A stretch of DNA of 61,323 bases, from contig CABIVQ010000012.1 of NCBI GenBank assembly GCA_902362365.1, forward strand, positions 972 to 62,294, given 5' to 3'. The position numbers were made by a program, and so were the translations under genes. Below, piece after piece: positions 16,503 to 23,989 of the stretch (within the stretch, counting starts at the first letter, position 1; every line of letters begins with the position of its first letter). Origin of the DNA: Clostridiaceae bacterium. GTDB lineage: Bacteria > Bacillota > Clostridia > Peptostreptococcales > Peptostreptococcaceae. Under the pieces are notes generated by a model. That model had not been told where the DNA came from and searched no databases. It saw only the letters and a program-made list of their open reading frames with translations.

Positions 16503-16516
16503 GTAAAACTCCTCTT

Positions 16517-16933
16517 TTAACCTATTAACTCTGGATTCTCATATATATTTCCTATAACCTCTATTTCATCAAGAAAACAACTTTCTAGCAAATATAAATA
16601 CCCATCAGAGAAACCTAACTTTTGTACTTTAAATGACGCCTTGTTGAAAACAACTTTAAACTTACCGTACATCCCATAATCTAATATATCTCCTTCATAT
16701 ATATCTACACCATCCATATCTTTTAAACCTGTGTATTGCATAAAAACTAAGTCATCATCTTTAGTTGGGAGATATACCCCTCTTTCTAAATCTTCTGCTT
16801 GTGCAAAATATCCCATTTCTAATAATTTACTTTTAGCTATGTTGTATAAACCATCAGCTGCATTTTCAAGTAATTCATTATCGAACATTTTGTTATTACT
16901 CTTACTATATGCTTTAAATTTTATTTTTTTCAT
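16517..16933 (-). CDS. YopX family protein, copy 1
   Basis: Protein of 138 residues of the YopX family, short phage proteins of unknown function. The diagnostic features are KIKFKAYSKSNNKMF at the N-terminus, MQYTGLKDMDGVDIYEGDIL in the middle and VIGNIYENPELIG at the end. I start at ATG 16933, the family's conserved MKKIKF start; the longer in-frame form would begin inside the GGTGGAG ribosome-binding site. It is one of three paralogues in this 2.7-kb region. Confidence 0.85.
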   Translation of the reverse strand: MKKIKFKAYSKSNNKMFDNELLENAADGLYNIAKSKLLEMGYFAQAEDLERGVYLPTKDDDLVFMQYTGLKDMDGVDIYEGDILDYGMYGKFKVVFNKASFKVQKLGFSDGYLYLLESCFLDEIEVIGNIYENPELIG

Positions 16934-16945
16934 AATCTCCACCGC

Positions 16946-17134
16946 CTATTTCTTAATATAATAATTTATATAATTTTCGATATACTTCCATTGTTGCTTT
17001 ATATATGGATCATCTAAACTTCCTCCGCTCGAAGTCCAGTCGCCTATTCTACTTTTCACATCCAATAATATTTCAGCCGGTATATTATAATTTAATATCG
17101 CATTATTAAACTCTTCATGTGTATTTATTATCAT
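16946..17134 (-). CDS. DUF6877-like small phage protein
   Basis: Protein of 62 residues whose core (YNIPAEILLDVKSRIGDW then SSGGSLDDPYIKQQ) resembles DUF6877 small phage proteins. Function unknown. It lies between YopX copies 1 and 2, with GGGAG seven bases upstream of the ATG. Confidence 0.6.
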   Translation of the reverse strand: MIINTHEEFNNAILNYNIPAEILLDVKSRIGDWTSSGGSLDDPYIKQQWKYIENYINYYIKK

Positions 17135-17148
17135 ACTAAATCTCCCTT

Positions 17149-17526
17149 TTAACCTATTAACTCAGGATTCTCATATATATTTCCTATGACTCTATAAGAA
17201 CACGTGTTACTCAATTTATTATTGTCCATTGAATAAGCTCCTTCATCTGTATTTAATACAAATGAACCATTATCAAAACCTACTATACCTATAACTATTT
17301 TTCCATACATATGAGCTATTGGAGTTCTATCTACTCTTTCTACTACATCTCCTTCGTATATATCTTTTGCATCTTCATCTTTTATTCCTATATACTGCAT
17401 AAGATTTAATGCTCTTTGATCTGGCGTATGTATAAATATTTCATTATATGGTATATCCCATAAATCTTTGTTATATCTCATTTTTCCCCAAACTATATCC
17501 CAAGCTCTAAATTTTATTTCTCTCAT
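17149..17526 (-). CDS. YopX family protein, copy 2
   Basis: Protein of 125 residues starting MREIKFRAWD, the standard YopX opening, with LMQYIGIKDEDAKDIYEGDV and a final RVIGNIYENPELIG. The start at 17526 follows the same leader GGCGGTGGAGATT found before copy 1. Sequence between the shared ends differs from copy 1, so the copies have diverged in the middle. No enzymatic residues are evident. Confidence 0.85.
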   Translation of the reverse strand: MREIKFRAWDIVWGKMRYNKDLWDIPYNEIFIHTPDQRALNLMQYIGIKDEDAKDIYEGDVVERVDRTPIAHMYGKIVIGIVGFDNGSFVLNTDEGAYSMDNNKLSNTCSYRVIGNIYENPELIG

Positions 17527-17538
17527 AATCTCCACCGC

Positions 17539-17790
17539 CTAATCTTCTTCATATATTTCAAACTCTCTTACTCCACTCTGCCTTACATTTCCATTTGCTG
17601 GTTCATCAACTAAATACCATTCATCTGGATATATCTCTATAAATATATCTTCATTACTTTCTCCGTTATACAATCTAAAATCAAGACACGCATCTTCAAA
17701 TATTTTTTCCTTAGCTTCTTCAATCGAATTCGCTTCTATAGAAAAATTTAAATCTAATATTAAGCTTACATTACCGTAAAATTCTTTCAT
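17539..17790 (-). CDS. Acidic small phage protein
   Basis: Unrecognised 83-residue protein, very acidic (SNEDIFIEIYPDEWYLVDEP and a C-terminal REFEIYEED), starting MKEFYGNVSLILDL. AGGAGG precedes the ATG. Small acidic early phage proteins sometimes mimic DNA to block host enzymes, but nothing specific supports that here. Confidence 0.65.
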   Translation of the reverse strand: MKEFYGNVSLILDLNFSIEANSIEEAKEKIFEDACLDFRLYNGESNEDIFIEIYPDEWYLVDEPANGNVRQSGVREFEIYEED

Positions 17791-17799
17791 AATCTCCTC

Positions 17800-17934
17800 C
17801 TATTTATCATTTAATGCTTCCATCATATTCAGGATTGCTAAAAAACCTATTCCTATTACTCCTACTAAATTGTCTGTAACCATATTAATACACATACCTA
17901 TTACACAAACTAATGTTGCTATTCTATTAGCCAT
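17800..17934 (-). CDS. 44-residue membrane microprotein
   Basis: Reading frame starting MANRIATLVCVIGMCINMV, with one or two short hydrophobic helices separated by TDN (about residues 5-18 and 22-37). GGGGAG lies nine bases before ATG 17934. Likely a small inner-membrane protein; function unknown. Confidence 0.5.
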   Translation of the reverse strand: MANRIATLVCVIGMCINMVTDNLVGVIGIGFLAILNMMEALNDK

Positions 17935-17958
17935 AATTTAATTCTCCCCTTTTCTTTA

Positions 17959-18282
17959 CTAAAGTATATCCATTAGAACATATTCAATTTCTTCTTTAAA
18001 CCTTTCACTGTCTATATCTTCATTTTCTAACATTTCACCTAAGTTAAAGTAATTACTTAATCTTCCAAATATCATTCTAGCCATATTTTCATGGTCATAA
18101 CCTTTAACTTCTATACCTTCTACATTTACTATTTTCCCTTTACCTGCACCATTTACTAGATGTAAAAATCCTTTACTATCTAAGAATCCCTTATCACCTT
18201 TTCTAACAGTTTTAACTTTATCACTAACTATTGTGTTTATTTTAAAATCTTCTTTAACTATGATCTCTTGTCCTATTTTCAT
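17959..18282 (-). CDS. Phage protein of unknown function
   Basis: Protein of 107 residues starting MKIGQEIIVKEDF. The N-terminal half looks like a small beta-barrel (IIVKEDFKINTIVS, KGDKGFLDSKGFLHLVNG) and the C-terminal third is helical and acidic. The start follows the leader GGTGGTGGAGATT shared with other genes here. No family recognised. Confidence 0.65.
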   Translation of the reverse strand: MKIGQEIIVKEDFKINTIVSDKVKTVRKGDKGFLDSKGFLHLVNGAGKGKIVNVEGIEVKGYDHENMARMIFGRLSNYFNLGEMLENEDIDSERFKEEIEYVLMDIL

Positions 18283-18294
18283 AATCTCCACCAC

Positions 18295-18462
18295 CTATTT
18301 ATTTTGAGTTATAGCATACTTTTTGCCATTTCTATTATCTTGTATAACCACTAACTTAGTTCCATTATCTAACTCATGAGGTAATAAACATACCTCACTT
18401 TCAACGCATAATTTATAAATTATATCAGCTATAAAGTTTATTTCATTTTTTCTTTCTTCCAT
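18295..18462 (-). CDS. 55-residue phage protein
   Basis: Small gene MEERKNEINFIADIIYKL... with a helical N-terminus and a C-terminal strand pair (TKLVVIQDNRNGKKYAIT). GGAG lies eight bases before ATG 18462. Two cysteines (Cys19, Cys25) are not in a metal-binding pattern. Family unknown. Confidence 0.55.
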   Translation of the reverse strand: MEERKNEINFIADIIYKLCVESEVCLLPHELDNGTKLVVIQDNRNGKKYAITQNK

Positions 18463-18478
18463 AGTTTAAAACTCCTCT

Positions 18479-18703
18479 TTACCAACCTTCTTTTATAACT
18501 CCCATAGCCTTACAATCATTGCACCTTACTGCATACTCTACATGAGTTATTGTTTTGTGTATTGCTTCTATTTCATGCTCACTTTCCTTAAGTGTTCCAT
18601 TTATTAATCTAATATTCAAAGAGTCACATTTTGCACATCTAAGCATTACTAAAGATTTTACACCTTTGAACATTTTCATAATTTCTTTAATTTTTTTAAA
18701 CAT
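18479..18703 (-). CDS. Small zinc-ribbon protein
   Basis: Protein of 74 residues with a Cys-x2-Cys pair (CAKC, residues 23-26) and a second (CNDC, about 61-64) bracketing a beta-rich stretch, the layout of a zinc ribbon. Probably a small DNA- or RNA-binding or protein-interaction module of the early region. The start has GGAGGAGAT directly upstream. Its leader is a copy of the leader before the ribbon-helix-helix gene at 19188. Confidence 0.65.
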   Translation of the reverse strand: MFKKIKEIMKMFKGVKSLVMLRCAKCDSLNIRLINGTLKESEHEIEAIHKTITHVEYAVRCNDCKAMGVIKEGW

Positions 18704-18728
18704 ATCTCCTCCTATTAAAACCCATCTT

Positions 18729-19175
18729 TTATCCTAACAACTCTGGATTTTCAAATTTATTTCCTATAACTTCTACTTCATCACTTGTCAAATCAAGTAT
18801 AAGGCATTCCTTATTGATACTATCATATCCAAAACATTTAACATTTTTACTATGAGGTTTTACAATAGATGCCATAGGAGAATAAGTAATTATTTCTATA
18901 AATGATTCATCTTCAATCTCTTCAATTTTTGTTTTAGAGCAATCAGTGTATGTTATATGTTTATAACTTAGAATATCACCTTCATAAATCTCTTTTCCGT
19001 TCTTATCTTTTAATCCTGTATATTGCATTAATTTGCAAACGTAAGGATATGGTGTGTTCCAACATCTGCATTCTTCATCTTCCATACCTACTTCACAATC
19101 ATTTAATCCTATATGACTAACATTAGCCATTACTTCTCTTTCTGTATCCCATGCTCTAAATTTAATTTTTTTCAT
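18729..19175 (-). CDS. YopX family protein, copy 3
   Basis: Protein of 148 residues beginning MKKIKFRAWDTEREVM, with LMQYTGLKDKNGKEIYEGDI and ending VEVIGNKFENPELLG. It is the longest of the three YopX paralogues here and has extra sequence (SYKHITYTDCSKTKIEEIED) in the middle. Start at ATG 19175 preceded by GGTGGTGGAGATT. Function of the family is unknown. Confidence 0.85.
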   Translation of the reverse strand: MKKIKFRAWDTEREVMANVSHIGLNDCEVGMEDEECRCWNTPYPYVCKLMQYTGLKDKNGKEIYEGDILSYKHITYTDCSKTKIEEIEDESFIEIITYSPMASIVKPHSKNVKCFGYDSINKECLILDLTSDEVEVIGNKFENPELLG

Positions 19176-19187
19176 AATCTCCACCAC

Positions 19188-19322
19188 CTATTTATTAATA
19201 TTTTCTATGTTTTTAATCAAATTCTCCACTGCAAGTTCAATAAGAGAATCAGTTGTCATTCCAAACTTCTCACCTATCGCATCTATCTTTTCATATAAAT
19301 CATCATCTAAAGGTACTAGCAT
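19188..19322 (-). CDS. Ribbon-helix-helix small DNA-binding protein
   Basis: Protein of 44 residues. The N-terminal strand MLVPLDDDLYEKIDAIGEKF and following helix (MTTDSLIELAVENLIKNI) fit the Arc/CopG ribbon-helix-helix fold: strand, helix with hydrophobic pattern, turn G-M-T, second helix. Probably a dimeric repressor of nearby phage genes. AGGAGG lies before the ATG. Confidence 0.6.
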   Translation of the reverse strand: MLVPLDDDLYEKIDAIGEKFGMTTDSLIELAVENLIKNIENINK

Positions 19323-19365
19323 TTCTATTCCTCCTATTAAAACCCATCTTTTCTTTACCAAATTA

Positions 19366-19521
19366 CTATCTATTTCTCTTAAAATCTCTACAGAAAAATA
19401 CTTTTTTTACTTCCGTATCTTTTACATGACAATAATCCGCATGTTTAAATTTATTTCCTTTTTCTCCTCTTATATAATTATTAAATTTGCATTTACCACA
19501 TTTACCTAAACTTCTTATCAC
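19366..19521 (-). CDS. Cysteine-rich small phage protein
   Basis: A 51-residue frame with CGKC (residues 8-11), Cys31 and Cys44, which could bind one zinc ion. The likely start is GTG 19521. The RBS GTGGAG is only three bases away, so the start is uncertain. An overlapping 20-residue frame, MASKAKILAAKSGARD..., begins at ATG 19564 after a strong AGGAG and stops at 19502. The two may be coupled genes, or one gene interrupted by a frameshift. I do not know the family. Confidence 0.5.
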   Translation of the reverse strand: MIRSLGKCGKCKFNNYIRGEKGNKFKHADYCHVKDTEVKKVFFCRDFKRNR

Positions 19522-19579
19522 GTGCTCCACTTTTAGCTGCTAGTATCTTTGCTTTACTAGCCATGATTTTCTCCTCCCA

Positions 19580-20080
19580 TTAAAATCTTGTATAGTTAAT
19601 TTCTAATTTTTTATGATAAGCATCTTTAATTTCATCTATATTAAATCCCAGAGCATATACTATTTGAATATATTTAGTCAAAATAACGAATATACGGTGT
19701 CTTATAAAGGTTTTGTTATTAGAGTTAGATAAAAGTATTACATCTTGTACAAAAGCTAGTACAATGCCTTCTATCGACTTTATTTGAAGTTCTTCTACTT
19801 CATGTATTAAATCTATATCCAAATAATTAGCTATGTTACATATATGAGCTAATAAATCTGATAACTCTTCTGCTACACGATCCTTATCTATATCTGATTT
19901 ATCCCACCACTTTTGTACCTTAGCTGCATTACAAACTTCCATTAGTTCACTTAATAAATCTATTGCTTGTCCTTTTGTAACTCCGAACTTACTCTTAGGA
20001 TTAATTGCACCTGGCTTACTTTCTAAGTATTTAATAAATTCTACTTGTTCAACCTGTATATTTCTTAAATCTATAATCAT
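19580..20080 (-). CDS. All-alpha NTP pyrophosphatase (dimeric dUTPase/MazG-like)
   Basis: Protein of 166 residues, all helical, with the paired acidic motifs of the all-alpha NTP pyrophosphatase superfamily: ELMEVCNAAKVQKWW and RVAEELSDLLAHICNIAN, where ExxE and ExxD bind magnesium. Phages carry such enzymes as dimeric dUTPases or house-cleaning nucleotide pyrophosphatases. Which nucleotide is used cannot be told from the sequence. The start overlaps the stop of the preceding microprotein by four bases. Confidence 0.65.
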   Translation of the reverse strand: MIIDLRNIQVEQVEFIKYLESKPGAINPKSKFGVTKGQAIDLLSELMEVCNAAKVQKWWDKSDIDKDRVAEELSDLLAHICNIANYLDIDLIHEVEELQIKSIEGIVLAFVQDVILLSNSNNKTFIRHRIFVILTKYIQIVYALGFNIDEIKDAYHKKLEINYTRF

Positions 20081-20196
20081 TTTTCATCCCCCATACGTTT
20101 GTCCATATTTTTATTATTTTCACAAGTGCTATGCCATACTGCTCCAGTTAAAAATCCAATATTAAATATAATTATCATTATCAATATCTTCACCAT
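20077..20196 (-). CDS. 39-residue membrane-anchored microprotein
   Basis: Frame starting MVKILIMIIIFNIGFLTGAV, a single N-terminal membrane helix, followed by a charged tail (ENNKNMDKRMGDEK). GAGGAG lies before ATG 20196, and the stop overlaps the next ATG (ATGA), a translational-coupling arrangement. Confidence 0.5.
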   Translation of the reverse strand: MVKILIMIIIFNIGFLTGAVWHSTCENNKNMDKRMGDEK

Positions 20197-20302
20197 TCTT
20201 TAGCTCCTCTTCAGCTTTTTTAAGTGCATCTATTGTTCCGTTACCTTCTGCTATATAAACTTTAGCTAAATCTATTAATTCTCTTAATCTGTGTAGCTCC
20301 AT
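20162..20302 (-). CDS. 46-residue helical phage protein
   Basis: Frame starting MELHRLRELIDLAKVYIAE, charged and helical with an acidic C-terminus. GAGG lies nine bases before ATG 20302. It overlaps the next microprotein by 35 bases in another frame. Confidence 0.5.
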   Translation of the reverse strand: MELHRLRELIDLAKVYIAEGNGTIDALKKAEEELKNGEDIDNDNYI

Positions 20303-20305
20303 ACT

Positions 20306-20923
20306 TTAATCCTCAATCAAATATTCAAACTTCAATCCTTTTTTAGTTAACGATCCGTATTTTGCATAAGTATATATTGTCACCATGCTTAGATTTAATT
20401 TTTTAGATGCTATTTTTACAGAATCGTAAATATCTACTTTATTTGTATTTATATTTGTAACTTTTATTTTTTTAGATTCGCTAGCTCCTGCGATATATTC
20501 TGGATTTATATCTGCTTTAAATCTATATTTATTTTTATATGTCCAATTATTTCTTATATGGCTATTAAAATTACTGTTAACCCCAAAATGCTTTGCAAGC
20601 TCTTCTGTATTGTTAAATGTTTCAACTTCAAATGTTTCTATATTCAATACTTTAATATTTATATATTTAAACTTACTAGTTGTGGTTTTTTCGTATTTTT
20701 TTGATTTCTCTATTTCTTTTTCTTTTTCTACATCATCTGCATCTCTTTCGTTTAATCCGAAAATTTTTCTTACTTGTCCTAAGCTAATCTGCTTCCAAAC
20801 TCCGTTACAATCTTTAACCCCACAAATAGCATGTGCTAATGCCATATATCCCCTGTAAGTTAAATCATCTATTACAGGATTAAATGCTATAGAATTATTA
20901 ATATTATTTTTATTTAATATCAT
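20306..20923 (-). CDS. NUMOD-like DNA-binding protein
   Basis: Protein of 205 residues with two C-terminal repeats that resemble NUMOD modules: KVLNIETFEVETFNN-TEELAKHFGV and KVTNINTNKVDIYDS-VKIASKKLNL, each ending in a basic strand (YRFK, KFEYL). These modules usually provide DNA binding to homing endonucleases. No nuclease motif is present here. The N-terminal 70 residues (VIDDLTYRGYMALAHAICG) belong to another domain I do not recognise. It may be a regulator, or the remnant of an endonuclease fused to a phage protein. Confidence 0.55.
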   Translation of the reverse strand: MILNKNNINNSIAFNPVIDDLTYRGYMALAHAICGVKDCNGVWKQISLGQVRKIFGLNERDADDVEKEKEIEKSKKYEKTTTSKFKYINIKVLNIETFEVETFNNTEELAKHFGVNSNFNSHIRNNWTYKNKYRFKADINPEYIAGASESKKIKVTNINTNKVDIYDSVKIASKKLNLSMVTIYTYAKYGSLTKKGLKFEYLIED

Positions 20924-20964
20924 TTTTCAATCTCCCCTTTATATAACCAGGAGAATAGTATCTC

Positions 20965-21096
20965 CTAGTTTATATTTTTACTCTCAACTAATTCAATTGC
21001 TTCTTTTAAAGAAATATAACCTTCATTCTTTTCTCCAGCTATATCCCTTATCATTTCTAACAGCATCTTAACTTCTTCGATACATTCATACTCCAT
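20965..21096 (-). CDS. 43-residue acidic phage protein
   Basis: Frame MEYECIEEVKMLLEMIRD..., helical and acidic, starting two bases after the end of the helicase loader gene. GGTAGG lies before the ATG. A GC-containing hairpin (AGGAGA-TCTCCT, 20950-20966) sits at its stop codon but lacks a T-run. Function unknown. Confidence 0.5.
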   Translation of the reverse strand: MEYECIEEVKMLLEMIRDIAGEKNEGYISLKEAIELVESKNIN

Positions 21097-21097
21097 T

Positions 21098-21889
21098 TTA
21101 AGCACCTACCAATCTATAATTAAGATGTTTACCTTTGAACTCTATTACAAAACCTTTAGAAGTCTCTATAAGCCTACTAGCTATAGCCTCATCAATAGCC
21201 AATAGTTCATTTATATTTTTTTCACTAGATACAATGATCGGTAATTTCTTCATATATCTATAATTTATAATCGAAAACATTGCATTTATATCTGCAGTTG
21301 TCACACTTCCCTTGAATAAATCATCTATAAGGAGCACTTGGGCATTTTTATATAGCTCCATTTCCTTGTTATAATTAACTTCATCAGTTATACTTTGCTT
21401 AATTTTGGTTATACTATCTCTAAATGGCATATATATAACTCCAATAGATTTATCTAATAAACTATTAGCTATAGCCATAGATAAGTGTGTTTTTCCAGAA
21501 CCTACTTGTCCTAAAAACATAATAGAATTTTGTCTAGCTGCTCTAATATCGCTAAAATTCTTAGAGTAGCTTTTTGCTTTTAAATAAGCATCTATCGTTT
21601 CTACGCTTCTTTCGTAGCTGAAGTTTTCAAATCTCATTTGTCTAAACTCTTCTGAAACACCACTTATCTTTAATTTTTCTTCTGCTATCCTTAGTGCCCT
21701 ACATTCACATTCTTTAGCCGTTCCATCTTCAAGTAAAAGAAAGGTCATATCTTTACACTTATCACATTTATAACTCGTCTCGTTCAAGTTCTTCAATCTG
21801 TCTGAGTAATTCTCTCCTTCTTGTTGCTTCACTTTCTGGATCATTTGTTGGACCTTCATTTTCAAAATTTCCTTTTCCTCTTCTGACAT
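21098..21889 (-). CDS. DnaC-like helicase loader ATPase
   Basis: Protein of 263 residues of the DnaC/IstB-like AAA+ group. A zinc-binding region (Cys42, Cys45, Cys61, Cys63) is followed by Walker A GQVGSGKT (127-134), Walker B VLLIDDLF and sensor/arginine region SRLIETSKG. It should load the host DnaB-type helicase at the phage origin. The first 122 bases overlap the initiator gene in another frame. AAGGAAG eight bases before ATG 21889 supports the full-length start. Confidence 0.85.
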   Translation of the reverse strand: MSEEEKEILKMKVQQMIQKVKQQEGENYSDRLKNLNETSYKCDKCKDMTFLLLEDGTAKECECRALRIAEEKLKISGVSEEFRQMRFENFSYERSVETIDAYLKAKSYSKNFSDIRAARQNSIMFLGQVGSGKTHLSMAIANSLLDKSIGVIYMPFRDSITKIKQSITDEVNYNKEMELYKNAQVLLIDDLFKGSVTTADINAMFSIINYRYMKKLPIIVSSEKNINELLAIDEAIASRLIETSKGFVIEFKGKHLNYRLVGA

Positions 21890-22628
21890 CTGAATCCACT
21901 TCCTTTTGATTTTGTTGTAATCTATAAGCTTCTAGTTTATCTAAAGTTGTTATATCTTTTTCAAGCCATTTTTTTATAATTCCTTTTACATATCCTAAAG
22001 TGCATTTATTAGAATCTGTTGCTATCTCTATTGCTCTTTTAAATAAACCACTTTCTATTTTCTCAGATATTTCTATAAGCCATTCTCCAGTTACTCCATT
22101 TATAAGACCGATATTTTGTTCATATAATCTTGATATATTTTTTAAATTCTTAGATTCATTTACATACTTATCTACATTCCCATCTTCTGTATATATATCT
22201 ATATTATTCTTATCTAACTCTATACTATCCTTACCTAACCTAACCTGGGTTTCCCTTTCGCCTACCGTTGGTATACCATTCGGTATACCAAGAACATATT
22301 CTTTATTTTCAGTAACAGCTAATTGCGCTTTTTCCTCTAAATATAAGGTTTCTTTATATCTATCATTCCTGATGTAATTGTGTATTTTCCAATGTTTTAT
22401 TACTACTACTCCGCTATCAAATGGAATTATAAAATTTTTAGCAATTAATAATTTTAAATCATCATCACTACTTCCAATAAATCTTTGTATTTTCTTAGGA
22501 TTATTAATAAACCCATCATCACCTGCTCTCATAGATAAATGAAAATATAAACATTGTGTACTTGAGGGCATGTCTAAAAATAAATCACTATCTATAATTG
22601 TTTTTGCAAACATTCTTCTTTCTGCCAT
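21768..22628 (-). CDS. Phage replication initiator (replisome organiser/DnaD-like)
   Basis: Protein of 286 residues beginning MAERRMFAKTIIDSDLFLDM, the standard opening of phage replisome organisers, with a winged-helix N-terminal domain (residues 1-100; HWKIHNYIRNDRYKET). A middle region (GVTGEWLIEISEKIESGLF...GYVKGIIKKWLEKDITTLD) resembles DnaD/DnaB_2 domains, and the tail is charged. The phage origin often lies in this gene. RBS AGGTGAG lies before the ATG. Confidence 0.82.
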   Translation of the reverse strand: MAERRMFAKTIIDSDLFLDMPSSTQCLYFHLSMRAGDDGFINNPKKIQRFIGSSDDDLKLLIAKNFIIPFDSGVVVIKHWKIHNYIRNDRYKETLYLEEKAQLAVTENKEYVLGIPNGIPTVGERETQVRLGKDSIELDKNNIDIYTEDGNVDKYVNESKNLKNISRLYEQNIGLINGVTGEWLIEISEKIESGLFKRAIEIATDSNKCTLGYVKGIIKKWLEKDITTLDKLEAYRLQQNQKEVDSDVRRGKGNFENEGPTNDPESEATRRRELLRQIEELERDEL

Positions 22629-22640
22629 AATCTCACCTAC

Positions 22641-22727
22641 TTATCTGTTGCATATCTTTTTTATTAAGTAGCAGGCTCCAGTTATCACTAGAGCATCTAC
22701 TAATATTGTCATGTATATCACTTGCAT
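22641..22727 (-). CDS. 28-residue transmembrane microprotein
   Basis: Frame MQVIYMTILVDALVITGACY..., a single hydrophobic helix with a basic end. GAGG lies six bases before ATG 22727, overlapping the Bet stop codon region. Coding is plausible but unproven for so short a frame. Confidence 0.4.
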   Translation of the reverse strand: MQVIYMTILVDALVITGACYLIKKICNR

Positions 22728-22728
22728 T

Positions 22729-23610
22729 TTAAACCTCTAATACTGTTTGTTGTGGTTCTTCTACTACCTCTGTGAATTCTGTATCTATTACCACTTCTTC
22801 TTTAGGTTCATATTTAGAAAGTAAGTCTAATAATTCGTCTACCTCTTCATATTTAAGTTCTTTTAAACAATATCCATTACTCTCGCAAAATTCTTGCATT
22901 TTAGATATATCCTTAGGGTTATCATAGTCATATAAACCTTTCATACTTGCAAGCTTCATAATTCCTTGTTTTTGACCAGTTGTAGCGTACCCAACTTTTA
23001 CTTCTTTTTCTGGTAATTTATTTTCAATACCCATCTCCTCTTGCTCATAAAGCCCTTGTAGTTCATCTGTAAAAGCTTCCCTTAACGTCTGAGTTTGAGC
23101 AACTTTTCGTATCATTGTGCATGGTTTACTTGACCACATAGAGTTGGTAGTTCCATCTTTTTTTCTTTGAACATACTCTTGGAAATTAACTGTATGATGT
23201 GTAGGAAATTCTCTGTCTGTTCTAGATACTTCACACCATCCACCAAGCAGTATCTCATCATCAAATTTTATAGTTCCTTCACGTTCTATTATGTTTCTAT
23301 CTTTATCAGCTACAACTATCCCAGCTTTTATATATCTAAGTACTCCTGATGCATGTGCCTTTTTTATAAAAACATCCTTCCCAACGATTATTTGAGCCGG
23401 TTGTGATCCATATTTAACAAGGTAGGCATCTCTTATAAAAGGATTTAATTTTTGAGCTTTGCATAATTCTAAGAAATATAATATTTCTTGCTCTGTTGCA
23501 TCAGGACAAATATATCTTTTTATTGTTTCTGCTGTTAACTTTTGTCCTCCATCTAATGTATATTCTGCTAACGCTAATGCAGATTGTTTAGTTGCTTGTA
23601 TATTATTCAT
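22729..23610 (-). CDS. bet: Phage recombination protein Bet
   Basis: Protein of 293 residues of the Bet/RecT-like single-strand annealing family. The core matches Bet proteins: TIKRYICPDATEQEILYFLE, then CKAQKLNPFIRDAYLVKYG, PAQIIVGKDVFIKKAHAS, and WSSKPCTMIRKVAQTQTLRE. It promotes annealing and strand exchange during phage replication. No partner 5'-3' exonuclease is recognisable in the window. The C-terminal tail is acidic. RBS AAGGAGAG lies before ATG 23610. Confidence 0.88.
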   Translation of the reverse strand: MNNIQATKQSALALAEYTLDGGQKLTAETIKRYICPDATEQEILYFLELCKAQKLNPFIRDAYLVKYGSQPAQIIVGKDVFIKKAHASGVLRYIKAGIVVADKDRNIIEREGTIKFDDEILLGGWCEVSRTDREFPTHHTVNFQEYVQRKKDGTTNSMWSSKPCTMIRKVAQTQTLREAFTDELQGLYEQEEMGIENKLPEKEVKVGYATTGQKQGIMKLASMKGLYDYDNPKDISKMQEFCESNGYCLKELKYEEVDELLDLLSKYEPKEEVVIDTEFTEVVEEPQQTVLEV

Positions 23611-23869
23611 TAGTTACACTCTCCTTATTAAGTTCTTCTATGTTTAATTTAAGTCCATACATATATCCATCCTTATATGGTCCTTCAACGCCTTTATACT
23701 GTTCATCTAGTCGTTCTTTATTGTCTATAAACTCTTGTAACGACCATCCTTCTTCTCTTTTATCTAAGCAAAATTGAATAGCAGACTTAAAACCCCAATT
23801 ACTTTCATAGTCTGGTCCTGTATATCTACTTAACCATTTTGCTTTTAAAAGTTCTTTTTCAATGCTCAC
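23603..23869 (-). CDS. Phage protein of unknown function
   Basis: Protein of 88 residues beginning at GTG 23869 (SIEKELLKAKWLSRYTGPDY), six bases after GGTG; the in-frame GTG at 23878 lacks an RBS. It overlaps the Bet start by eight bases and is probably co-translated with it. Helical, moderately charged, aromatic-rich. No family recognised. Confidence 0.6.
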   Translation of the reverse strand: MSIEKELLKAKWLSRYTGPDYESNWGFKSAIQFCLDKREEGWSLQEFIDNKERLDEQYKGVEGPYKDGYMYGLKLNIEELNKESVTNE

Positions 23870-23929
23870 ATTTATCACCAGTTTCTTTTTAGAATTATTT
23901 GTGATATAATTTAATTAGTCTATTTGCAT

Positions 23930-23989
23930 AAGGGCCATCGCAGTGGCCTTTATTTAGTAGGGACATTTCATACTCTGTATGGTGTCCCT
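23930..23989. other. Two adjacent hairpins at a gene junction
   Basis: AAGGGCCA-tcgcag-TGGCCTT (23930-23950) and AGGGACA...TGTCCCT (23959-23989, with an inner pairing of GTATGG-like sequence). The second lies within the final codons of the 78-residue gene. T-runs are poor, so these are not clear terminators; they may be RNA processing, attenuation or mRNA-stability elements. Confidence 0.45.
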
